Shown one piece after another: positions 7,752 through 15,292 of a DNA stretch of 16,725 nt. The stretch's first letter is position 1. Each line of letters opens with the position of its first letter. The position numbers and the translations under genes are program-made. The stretch is taken from NCBI GenBank assembly GCA_039817825.1, contig JBCBVA010000082.1, positions 1 to 16,725 of the forward strand, given 5' to 3'. This DNA is from PCC-7336 sp039817825. GTDB lineage: Bacteria > Cyanobacteriota > Cyanobacteriia > Thermostichales > PCC-7336. The notes under the pieces were generated by a model, which made no database searches, was not told where the DNA came from, and was given only the letters and a program-made list of their open reading frames with translations.

Positions 7752-8322
7752 GCCTCCGCTGAGACCGGTGCGTTGGGGAAGGGTGGTTTGACGGCAGTTG
7801 TGACTGAGACTCGTCTGCTACGCTACCCTCTCCTGCGAACCAGTTTCTTGCGAATACTCTCCGATGCCGCACTCGTGTTCTGTCCAACTTAAGAACAGGG
7901 ATTAGTACTCAGTCAAAGGCTGACTGCAAAGTCTTTGCATAAAGATGTCATCCCAAAAAGTAAGTCTGACAAGAGACTAGGTGTTGGAGAGTCATCCCCA
8001 GCTTCGTTGTTTGCTGCCATGTGCGCAGCTGCTCGAGAACTCGAACCTCCAGTATTCCGAACAATCCAACATCCCGAACAGTTCAGTAGTTTCAAGTCCA
8101 AATCAAGCTTGAATGAGTTGAGATACTTGGAATGATGTGACATTCTGCACTGCCACCGTCCGTATGTGGCTTGCTCCTACTCAGTTGGAGCGTCCATGCT
8201 GTCCAATGCCACTATTCCCATCTACAGCTCCTCAGCCTTCACGCTCAGCCAGGATTTACCATCACTGAACTGTTGTGAGCGGTTAGTCGACCGCTACAGT
8301 TGTTGCCACCTCACCAGAAGCC
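7752..8322. other. 571-base gap with no recognisable gene
   Basis: Short open frames occur on both strands (7935-8135 forward, 7913-8143 reverse) but overlap each other and show no domain, ribosome binding site or protein-like composition. A small hairpin GCTCC/GGAGC occurs near 8170-8190. The region must contain the chrA promoter, which I could not place. Confidence 0.4.
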
Positions 8323-9639
8323 ATGACGAAAGAACTTGCGATCGATACGTCTCCCCCCGATAGTCAATCCCCAGCTAGCGGTACGAATTCAGCTTCCCTA
8401 CCATTTCTATTTCTGTCGTTTTTAAAAGTTGGAAGTACGGCGTTCGGGGGCTTTATGGCCCTAATCTCAGTGGTGGAATCCATCATTGTGGAACGGCGTA
8501 AGCTTTTACAACACGAGGACATGCTGGATGGCATTTCTCTAGCCTCGGTACTCCCTGGCCCGGTGGCGGCTAATGTTGTGGCCTATGTGGGCTACCGCCT
8601 GAAAGGGACTATGGGCGCGATCGCTACGGCGACCGGCGTTTTGCTGCCTTCTTTTATTTTGGTATTGGCATTCACGATTGTTTATCAGAATGTCGGCAAT
8701 ATCCCCGAAGTCACTCGAGTGTTGATGGGATTTGTGCCTGCAGTCGCCGCCATTATTTTGGGGGCGGTGTGGCGGATGTCGAAGAAAGCCTTGAAGGGGC
8801 GCGTAGAAGTCGTTGTGGCAGTGGTGGCGACTGCTGTCATGTTCGCCATTCAGTTTTTGTTGAAGAGCCCTTTCAGCGGGTTTGCCTCTGCGATTAGGCC
8901 GTATATTCCACTGCTTTTGGTGATCGTGTCCGGTGTGTTTGGCTGGGCTTATTTTCACAAACCGACCGAAACATCATCAGAGTCAGCCGCAATTGCATCG
9001 CCTCCGCCTGTGGTTCAGCACAGCTCAAAGTTTAAGTTGGCGTTGACGGTTGGTTTGCTCGCTGGATTGCTGTCCTGCTACCTGTACAAATTGCAAAATC
9101 CTGCATTTCTGGGCGAAGACAGTCTGGCTACCTTATTTACGACATTTTCAGGTATGAGCATCATGCTGTTTGGTGGCGGATTTGTGTTTATCCCCATCAT
9201 TCAGGGTGTAGTGGTTGACAGCTTGGGATGGGTGAACAACGAGCAGTTCACGACTGCGATCGCGATCGGACAAATCACCCCCGGCCCCATTCTGATTAGT
9301 GCCGCTTTTATCGGATACGTGGTGAAAGGCTTCCTGGGGTCTTTGGTGTCGACCATCGCTATTTTCTTCCCGCCAGCGCTGATCATGGTCACCTGCTCCC
9401 ACTGGCTCGAACAGATTAAACAGTCGGCTGTGATTCAGGCTGCTTTGCGCGGCATTCGACCCGCCGTGATCGGCATGATCTTCTTCGCGGTTTATGCCGT
9501 ACTGACCACGGCCCAACTGCATTGGGCAACCCCTGTGATTTTTGCCGGTGCTCTGATTGCTCTGGTGCGATTCAAGGTAGGACTGGTGGTGCTAATTCCC
9601 GTCTCCGGCATCTTGGGCTTGGCTCTGTACTCTCTCTAA
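8323..9639 (+). CDS. chrA: Chromate transporter ChrA, long-chain CHR family
   Basis: CHR proteins export chromate from the cytoplasm, and some relatives are thought to move sulfate-like oxyanions. The 438-residue protein carries both homologous halves of a long-chain member: half one has FGG at 41-43 and LPGPVAANVVAYVGYRLKG at 77-95, half two has FGG at 282-284 and TPGPILISAAFIGYVVKG at 318-335. Hydrophobic segments run through both halves with a polar central loop at about 210-237 (TETSSESAAIASPPP). The first 25 residues are a polar extension. The ribosome binding site before the ATG is weak (AGAAG). A hairpin follows the stop. Whether the substrate is chromate or another oxyanion cannot be read from sequence. 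Confidence 0.92.
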   Translation: MTKELAIDTSPPDSQSPASGTNSASLPFLFLSFLKVGSTAFGGFMALISVVESIIVERRKLLQHEDMLDGISLASVLPGPVAANVVAYVGYRLKGTMGAIATATGVLLPSFILVLAFTIVYQNVGNIPEVTRVLMGFVPAVAAIILGAVWRMSKKALKGRVEVVVAVVATAVMFAIQFLLKSPFSGFASAIRPYIPLLLVIVSGVFGWAYFHKPTETSSESAAIASPPPVVQHSSKFKLALTVGLLAGLLSCYLYKLQNPAFLGEDSLATLFTTFSGMSIMLFGGGFVFIPIIQGVVVDSLGWVNNEQFTTAIAIGQITPGPILISAAFIGYVVKGFLGSLVSTIAIFFPPALIMVTCSHWLEQIKQSAVIQAALRGIRPAVIGMIFFAVYAVLTTAQLHWATPVIFAGALIALVRFKVGLVVLIPVSGILGLALYSL

Positions 9640-9652
9640 CTCGATGCTTGCT

Positions 9653-9676
9653 AAGTGCCGCTCCAGGGCGGCACTT
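9653..9676 (+). terminator. Hairpin after chrA, probable terminator
   Basis: A perfect 9-bp stem, AAGTGCCGC paired with GCGGCACTT, encloses a 6-base loop (TCCAGG) starting 14 bases after the chrA stop. It lacks a long T run downstream, so intrinsic termination is likely but not certain; it could instead protect the mRNA 3' end. Confidence 0.55.
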
Positions 9677-10037
9677 CAAATATTTAGGCTTTCTCCTCAC
9701 TCAATGCTTGAGTCCAGCTCGGCATTAGTTATCGCGATTGGATCTAAGACTGAGACTGAGTTAGCTGATGTAGCCCTTATGTGTCTGCGATTGGCTGTTT
9801 AACTCCTATCTCAAAAAAACATAACGGAATACGTCGTTGTCATCGAGTGCAGGACTCGAACGGTCGGGGTATGGGAGTTTAAACCGGCGATCGCCGATCT
9901 GATTCGTCTCCAAACCTGACTCGCTCTCTACTGCCCTTGCTCTCTACTGCCCTTATGACAGCCCGATCGCGAATTCGGCCAGCGTTGTGTTGGCTGAAAC
10001 TTTCTAGCACAGCTCGAGTTCTCGAAGACTCCGGCAA
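9677..10037. other. Intergenic region before the SLC13 gene
   Basis: About 360 bases without a recognisable gene. It contains a 16-bp tandem duplication at 9923-9954 and a GCAGGACTCGAAC string near 9850 that resembles a reversed tRNA T-arm but does not fold as one. No clear promoter was found for the downstream transporter. Confidence 0.4.
9923..9954. repeat. 16-bp tandem duplication
   Basis: GCTCTCTACTGCCCTT is repeated exactly, head to tail, in the gap upstream of the SLC13 transporter gene. No function is evident. Confidence 0.95.
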
Positions 10038-11981
10038 ATGGTTGTTGAAGCTATGGATATTGCTCTCACACTGCTAGTAGTTGCCTTTGCCCTCGTGGGG
10101 TTTGTGGTGGAATGGGTGCCGGTGGATATTACTGCCGTTGCCACGATGGTGGCGCTCATTGTTCTGAAACAGGTGTCCCCAGAAGAGGGGATTTCAGGAT
10201 TTAGCAATTCCGCCACCATTACCGTGATGGCCATGTTTATTTTGAGTGCGGGTATTGCCAGAACCGGGGCCATCCGATCGCTCACCCGCTTACTGACCCA
10301 TTGGGGCGGGCATCATGCCCCCCGACAAATTTTTACGATGGGGATTTTGGTGGGGCCCATTTCGGCATTGATCAACAATTCGGCAGTGGTGCCGATGTTT
10401 GTCCCCATTATTGAAGGGTGGTCGAGTCGGCTCAAGATTTCGGTGTCTAAATTACTGATTCCGCTGTCGTATGCGTCGATTTTGGGGGGCACCATTACGA
10501 CGATTGGAACGTCCACTAATGTGTTGGCGAGTGGGATTTCCGAGCAACTGGGGTACGAAGCATTTTCTCTATTTTTCTTCACCAAGATGGGGTTAATTAC
10601 CTTTGGTGTTGGTATTCTCTATCTGTCGCTGATTGCCCCTCACCTATTGCCCGATCGCCGCTCTCCTCTAGACGACATTGCGAATCTATCGGATGCTGGC
10701 GAGCTGTATACCTCGGAAGTCTTGCTGCATGCAGGAGCCAGTGAAATTGGCCAACCCATTTTCAAGTGTGGCCTCAAGTCAAAGTTCAATATCGAAATTC
10801 TGGAGTTAGTGCGTAACGGGCGACATATTACGCAAGTTGCGATCGGCACTCGCCCTCAACCTCCGGCTCGGCAGAGAGTGGGTTTAGTCCAGACTATTGA
10901 CGATGGGCGTGGTGCTGTAAGGACGCTAACTCAGCAACGGGTGGATCGGCAGGAGTTACTGGCGACCCAGAATGCCCTCGATCACAAAGTCCTGCAGGAG
11001 AACGACATCCTAATCGTACGGGGGACGTTGGAGCAGCTCCTGCAACTGCAAGAGGAGCGAGGACTGGACCTGTTACCCCACACCAAGTTTGGTCAGGAAG
11101 GACCAGCGATGCCTTCCAGCACGGAAGCAGAGCGGGTGGCCGAGGTGTTAGTTCTAGATAACACGTCGTTTATTGGCTCTACGCTGAAGGATCTGAATTT
11201 TCGAGAGCGATATAACTCGACGGTGTTGGCTCTGCGGCGCGGTCAAGACAAGCTATCCGAACGCATCGATCGCGTCAAACTGCGGATTGGGGATGTGTTG
11301 CTGGTACGCGCCACCCCGTCCCATCTAGCCAGTCTGCAGCTAGAGAATAACCTAATCGTGTTGCAGGAGATGGATGTGACCGAGCCTCGCTCCGAAAAAG
11401 CATTGATTGCCATCGGCATTGGTGCGTTGGTGGTCGGCTTGTCTGCTCTTAACATCATGCCGATTATGGTGAGTGCGCTGTTAGGGGCGGTGCTGATGGT
11501 GGTCACGGGCTGTTTGGAGCCGGCAGAGATTTATACGGCGGTGCGGTGGAACATTATCTTCTTGCTGGCGGGGCTGATTCCACTCGGGATTGCCATGGAA
11601 AAGTCTCACACGACGCTGTTGATTGCTAAAGGCATGGCGGCGATCGCCAATCATCTGCCGGGGTACTGGATTTTAGTTGTCTTCTACCTGGCCACTGCCT
11701 TGTTAACGGAAGTTCTATCCAACAGCGCATCGGTGGTGCTGATGGTGCCCGTAGCGATTCGGGCGGCGGAGACTCTGCAGATGAACCCCATGGCATTTAT
11801 TTTGGTGGTCACGTTTGCAGCGTCCGCTAGCTTTATGACCCCCATCGGTTACCAGACCAACACAATGGTGTACACAACGGGGGGCTATAAGTTTTTGGAC
11901 TTTACTCGTGTCGGTGCTCCGCTCAGTTTGATGCTGTCACTACTGACGCCGTTTTTAATCGTTCACTTCTATGGCTTGTAA
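10038..11981 (+). CDS. SLC13/DASS-family permease with two RCK_C domains
   Basis: This 647-residue inner-membrane carrier belongs to the divalent anion:sodium symporter-like group whose cyanobacterial and algal members include sulfate-related transporters (SAC1/SLT type). The N-terminal membrane half holds INNSAVVPMF (112-121) and TTIGTSTN (154-161); the C-terminal half holds SNSASVVLMVP (561-571) and TPIGYQTN (601-608), the paired sodium/anion site motifs. Between them lie two cytoplasmic RCK_C (TrkA-C) regions, about 222-340 and 363-444, each ending in an NDILIVRGT / GDVLLVRAT pattern. The first carries an extra insertion of some 40 residues. The ATG at 10038 is used; a second ATG five codons later is also possible. 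It ends 3 bases from the convergent YaiI gene. Sulfate is the likeliest substrate class but is inferred. Confidence 0.85.
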   Translation: MVVEAMDIALTLLVVAFALVGFVVEWVPVDITAVATMVALIVLKQVSPEEGISGFSNSATITVMAMFILSAGIARTGAIRSLTRLLTHWGGHHAPRQIFTMGILVGPISALINNSAVVPMFVPIIEGWSSRLKISVSKLLIPLSYASILGGTITTIGTSTNVLASGISEQLGYEAFSLFFFTKMGLITFGVGILYLSLIAPHLLPDRRSPLDDIANLSDAGELYTSEVLLHAGASEIGQPIFKCGLKSKFNIEILELVRNGRHITQVAIGTRPQPPARQRVGLVQTIDDGRGAVRTLTQQRVDRQELLATQNALDHKVLQENDILIVRGTLEQLLQLQEERGLDLLPHTKFGQEGPAMPSSTEAERVAEVLVLDNTSFIGSTLKDLNFRERYNSTVLALRRGQDKLSERIDRVKLRIGDVLLVRATPSHLASLQLENNLIVLQEMDVTEPRSEKALIAIGIGALVVGLSALNIMPIMVSALLGAVLMVVTGCLEPAEIYTAVRWNIIFLLAGLIPLGIAMEKSHTTLLIAKGMAAIANHLPGYWILVVFYLATALLTEVLSNSASVVLMVPVAIRAAETLQMNPMAFILVVTFAASASFMTPIGYQTNTMVYTTGGYKFLDFTRVGAPLSLMLSLLTPFLIVHFYGL

Positions 11982-11995
11982 CTGCTATGGCTTGT
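11969..11995. repeat. 16-bp-period duplication spanning two convergent stop codons
   Basis: CTATGGCTTGT occurs at 11969-11979 and 11985-11995. The first copy encodes the end of the SLC13 permease; the second, read on the minus strand, contains the last codons and stop of the YaiI gene. Confidence 0.85.
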
Positions 11996-12446
11996 GATTC
12001 GTGAAGTACTTGGAAATAAAGCGATCGAGCTGATTGGCGAAGGCTTGGCGATCGCGCTGATTCAAGGCTGGCGGCCCTCCCGTATTCACGCCGGTACTGC
12101 GCAGATCGTCCATAAAGTTTCGCAGGGCCAATCGCTCGCGAATGTTGTTCTTGGTATATAGCTCTCCGCGTGGATTGAGGGCATGGCCTCCCTTTTCGAT
12201 GACATTTGCGGCCAACGGAATATCTGCAGTAATGACTAGATCGCCAGCTTCCATTTCCTCGACAATACGATGGTCTGCGGCATCCAACCCAGCGGGTACT
12301 TGAATAGTGGTGATGAGTGATGATGCTGACGGTTGCAATGGCTGGTTCGCAACTAAAGTAATGGGAATTTTTCTGCGCTTGCTGGCTCGAAACAGAATGT
12401 CTTTGATGACGTTAGGGCAAGCATCGGCGTCTACCCAAATTTTCAC
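11985..12446 (-). CDS. YaiI/YqxD family protein (DUF188, UPF0178)
   Basis: The 153-residue protein matches the widespread YaiI/YqxD family: WVDADACPNVIKDILFRAS at residues 4-22, a central GDLVITADIPLAANVIEKG stretch (68-86), NPRGELYTKNNI, and a GGPPAL motif near 123-128. The conserved acidic residues resemble a PIN-like nuclease fold, but the biochemical function is unknown. The start is GTG at 12446, supported by GGAG eight bases upstream. It lies 67 bases after fetB on the same strand and may be the last gene of that operon. Confidence 0.9.
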   Translation of the reverse strand: MKIWVDADACPNVIKDILFRASKRRKIPITLVANQPLQPSASSLITTIQVPAGLDAADHRIVEEMEAGDLVITADIPLAANVIEKGGHALNPRGELYTKNNIRERLALRNFMDDLRSTGVNTGGPPALNQRDRQAFANQLDRFISKYFTNHKP

Positions 12447-12513
12447 GCTGCGTTCTCCGGTGGCAGTGTATGGATACCACTACCAGTATTGCGTCTCGGT
12501 TAGGATTTGCGAC

Positions 12514-13323
12514 TCAAACAGAACGTAGGCGGGCTAAGCACAGTTGATGGTGGTGGTTGATGAGCGAGCGATAGGCCAGAAGCGTGACACTTAAGGCTCC
12601 CAAAGCAGTGGCGGAGGCGATCGCAAACACAATCACAATTTGATAGCGCACGGCGTCGATTGGGCTGGCTCCGGCCAAAATCTGACCGGTCATCATTCCC
12701 GGTAAGCTAACCACTCCCATAACCATCATGCTGTTCATTATCGGGATAGTGGCCGTACGCAAACTGTCTTGAATTAAGCTGTGGGAAGCTTCCCAGCGGG
12801 TGGCTCCCAGGGCTAGCTTGGTCTGGATAGCGTCTTGTTGGCTGACGATTCCTTCCATAAAGCGATCGAGAGCGAGGGAAATACTGTTGAGGGTGTTGCC
12901 TAAAATCATCCCGAGCAACGGAATGACGTACTGCGGGTCGAACCAGGGGTCGACGCGAATCACCCCCAACAGCATGAAGCTCGTGACAATTGCCGCCGCT
13001 CCCAGTACGGAAATAAGGCTTTCCCAATAGATGCGGGGGAAACGGCGACGGGTGCGATTGACTGCCGACACTCCGGCCAGAGAGGTCATGATCAGGGCGA
13101 CGGCCAGGACTGGGTATGGACTTTCTAACGTGAAGATTGTTTCTAGTGCGAAGCCTAGTAAAAGCAGCTGCAGTGTCATGCGGACGGCGGCCACCAAAAG
13201 GTTGCGAGTTAGGCCGAGCTTCAAGCTGATGGATAGCCCTAGGTTGGCCAGGATGGCAACGGAGGCTAAAGCTAGCTGACCGTAACCGATTTGTAGGTAG
13301 GCATCGTTAGGGCTGACAGTCAT
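12514..13323 (-). CDS. fetB: ABC exporter permease FetB (UPF0014)
   Basis: FetB is the membrane subunit of an ABC exporter that in E. coli promotes iron efflux and resistance to oxidative stress. The 269-residue protein has about seven hydrophobic segments and the family hallmarks: RMTLQLLLLGF (48-58), the GMILGNTLNSISLALDRF block (about 137-154), the LALGATRWEA coupling helix (169-178) and the SLPGMMTGQILAGASP stretch (206-221). The matching ATPase lies directly upstream on the same strand with a 97-base gap. The ATG is at 13323; its ribosome binding site is weak, so translation may depend on readthrough from fetA mRNA. Substrate assignment follows the E. coli homologue. Confidence 0.92.
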   Translation of the reverse strand: MTVSPNDAYLQIGYGQLALASVAILANLGLSISLKLGLTRNLLVAAVRMTLQLLLLGFALETIFTLESPYPVLAVALIMTSLAGVSAVNRTRRRFPRIYWESLISVLGAAAIVTSFMLLGVIRVDPWFDPQYVIPLLGMILGNTLNSISLALDRFMEGIVSQQDAIQTKLALGATRWEASHSLIQDSLRTATIPIMNSMMVMGVVSLPGMMTGQILAGASPIDAVRYQIVIVFAIASATALGALSVTLLAYRSLINHHHQLCLARLRSV

Positions 13324-13386
13324 GCGGATGGCTCTAGAGAGGGTTCTTACTGAAGACTTCTTTCAAGCTGACTGCAACGTGTTTGA

Positions 13387-13404
13387 AGCGATTGGAGCGA
13401 TTGG
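13387..13404. repeat. 9-bp tandem duplication between fetA and fetB
   Basis: AGCGATTGG is repeated twice head to tail in the short gap between the two genes. No function is apparent. Confidence 0.85.
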
Positions 13405-13420
13405 AGTCAGCCTGACAACA

Positions 13421-14062
13421 CTAAAGCTCAATGGTGCGGGTCGTAACTCGTTCTAATTGGGCTGGGTTGTGGCTGGTCCATAGGCAGGCTCGGTTGGAAT
13501 CTTCGGTCATCCACGATGCGATCGCCCCTTCCAGAATGAGGGCGGTGTCCTTATCGAGAGACGCGGTTGGTTCGTCCAGTAGTAGCACGGCAGGTTGCAG
13601 AATTAGTGCCCGCAAAAAGGCCAAGATTTGGCGCTCTCCACCCGATAAGTATTGCGTTGTTTTGGTGAGAAATTCGGGGGGACGCTTCAAGTCATTTAAA
13701 TGACTGAGAACTCGATTGGTGTCGTAAGTCTTGTGACGATGAACCTGGTAGCTGAATGGCTCTTGTATAGCTTTCTCCACAGTAGTTTCGGGCAAGGATG
13801 GCCGTTGGGGTAGGTACATCACTTGAGCCCGATAGTCGGGGATGTTTAGCTCGGAAAGATCGCGATCTCGAAAGTAAATTTCCCCATGCTGCAATGGTTC
13901 CAATGCCGCGAGGGTACGCAGCAAGACTGTTTTCCCCGAACCCGATGGACCAGTGAGGGCAACGCGATCGCCTGCTTGAATCGAAAAGCTGAGATTGCCC
14001 CACAATTGCTGAGATTCAATCCGATACGACAGTTGCTTGGCGTCTAAGAGTCGGGATGGCAT
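13421..14062 (-). CDS. fetA: ABC transporter ATPase FetA
   Basis: This 213-residue cytoplasmic ATPase powers the FetB permease. It has Walker A GPSGSGKT (38-45), the Q-loop glutamine in YLPQRP (86), the signature LSGGERQ (139-145), Walker B VLLLDEPTASLD (159-170) and the switch histidine in TSHNP (198), so all catalytic elements are intact. AGAGGA seven bases before the ATG is the strongest ribosome binding site in the window. It is the first gene of a leftward fetA-fetB-yaiI group; its start region faces the divergent pepsin-like gene, and the short gap must hold promoters for both. The assignment as FetA rests mainly on pairing with FetB. Confidence 0.93.
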   Translation of the reverse strand: MPSRLLDAKQLSYRIESQQLWGNLSFSIQAGDRVALTGPSGSGKTVLLRTLAALEPLQHGEIYFRDRDLSELNIPDYRAQVMYLPQRPSLPETTVEKAIQEPFSYQVHRHKTYDTNRVLSHLNDLKRPPEFLTKTTQYLSGGERQILAFLRALILQPAVLLLDEPTASLDKDTALILEGAIASWMTEDSNRACLWTSHNPAQLERVTTRTIEL

Positions 14063-14140
14063 GCGCGTTCCTCTCCCTGCTCAACCCATTATGTGGGTGG
14101 TTTACAGCCAAGACTCGTGCCCTCCGAGCAATCTGTGGGG

Positions 14141-15268
14141 ATGATGGCATGGGAACCGTTTCCGTACGTGCAGTCGGTGGTTTTGAATCGCTTGAAGCTG
14201 GCTATTTCACTGGTATTCGCTGTATGGGCAGTCAGCTTAGCTGTTGCTGGAGCTGATGGGCTCGAACGCTTGAACGAGCAATCTCAGACGAGTCGGCAGC
14301 AGGTGGAGATTCCCATTGCCATTCGTCGATTAGAGAACAATACAAAAGCGTTAGCCGTACCGGTTACTGTGGCGGGGCAATCTCTAGAGTTGCATTTGGA
14401 TACGGGTTCGACGGGAGTTCGCGTGCTTGCGGAGGCGATCGATCCAGAGATGGTGGTACGGACGGGAGAACGTACTCAAGCGACGTTTTTTGACGGAACG
14501 GTGTTTGAGGGGGAAATTGCGATCGCCTCTATCTCAATCGGCCCGATTACTACTACAGAGCCCATCGCCATCCACTTGGTCGATTCCGTGCGTTGCCCAG
14601 CGGAGAATCCCGACTGTTTTGACGCCTATCAACAGGCCGGTATGTCGGGGGTGTTGGGCCTTTCTATGGGGGCGAGAACGGGGGGCAGTTCTTTCGAGAT
14701 CTACAGTCCGATCTCCCGGTTACCGGAGAATTTTCAGTCTGGGTATATCGTCGGGACGCGAGGATTTTATGCAGTAGACGGCAGTCTGACACTGGGTTTG
14801 ACGCCAGACTCGCTGGCAGGATTTTGGCAAGCGAGCTTACCTCTACGACAGATGGAGCCCACCATCTTTCCTGATGGGTCGAGTATCTGGCAGGATGACG
14901 CACTGACTGTTAACCACAGCCTACAGGGGGATGGTATTCCTCCAGAGTTTCAGGATTTAGCGGGTCGAACGTTATTTGATAGCGGAACTGCCCATACCGT
15001 CTTGGGGGTCGATCGCGAACCGTCATTCTCTGCCCGTCTGTGGCCGGGGGCCGTTCTCACCAGCCAGTTAGAGGATGGGTTGAGCTGGCAGTTGCAGGCA
15101 GGCAATACCCTCAGTTTGAGTCAGGTGTTTGTAAGAGGAGTGGAGCGATCTCCGCAACACATTTTGGGATTGCCGTTCTTTTTCAATTACGAAGTGGCAT
15201 TCAACCGCAGGGATGGGGCCATTGGATTCAAACCGATTGGCACTACACCATCATCTGCAACCTTATAA
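14141..15268 (+). CDS. Secreted pepsin-like (A1-type) aspartic protease
   Basis: The protein (375 residues from this start) has a signal sequence (LAISLVFAVWAVSLAVAGADG, residues 20-40 region) and a two-lobed aspartic protease layout. The first active-site motif is LHLDTGSTGVRV (D87), the second TLFDSGTAHTVL (D280), 193 residues apart, close to pepsins. Each lobe shows its usual companion: GVLGLSMG at 170-177 and ILGLPFFFNYEVAFNRRDG (341-359) followed by AIGF, which parallels the C-terminal strand of pepsins. One Cys pair (152, 159) may form a small disulfide loop. No propeptide is obvious. It should act in the periplasm or outside the cell. The start is uncertain: ATGs at 14141 and 14144 and a GTG at 14093 are all possible. 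It is followed 24 bases later by an alpha/beta-hydrolase-fold gene. Confidence 0.72.
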   Translation: MMAWEPFPYVQSVVLNRLKLAISLVFAVWAVSLAVAGADGLERLNEQSQTSRQQVEIPIAIRRLENNTKALAVPVTVAGQSLELHLDTGSTGVRVLAEAIDPEMVVRTGERTQATFFDGTVFEGEIAIASISIGPITTTEPIAIHLVDSVRCPAENPDCFDAYQQAGMSGVLGLSMGARTGGSSFEIYSPISRLPENFQSGYIVGTRGFYAVDGSLTLGLTPDSLAGFWQASLPLRQMEPTIFPDGSSIWQDDALTVNHSLQGDGIPPEFQDLAGRTLFDSGTAHTVLGVDREPSFSARLWPGAVLTSQLEDGLSWQLQAGNTLSLSQVFVRGVERSPQHILGLPFFFNYEVAFNRRDGAIGFKPIGTTPSSATL

Positions 15269-15292
15269 TCCTCAACGTCTTGGGCTGAACTA

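Noticed and set aside
7860..7900. Possible terminator hairpin TGTTC/GAACA after the sulfotransferase
   Set aside because: Only five pairs with a 12-base loop and no T tract; too weak to call.
7913..8143. Overlapping small open frames on both strands between the sulfotransferase and chrA
   Set aside because: No ribosome binding site, no recognisable domain, and the two strands are open over the same bases, which chance explains.
9840..9880. tRNA-like GCAGGACTCGAAC string (reverse of a T-arm)
   Set aside because: The reverse complement contains TTCGAGTC, but the flanking bases do not form the five-pair T stem and no anticodon or acceptor stem can be found nearby.
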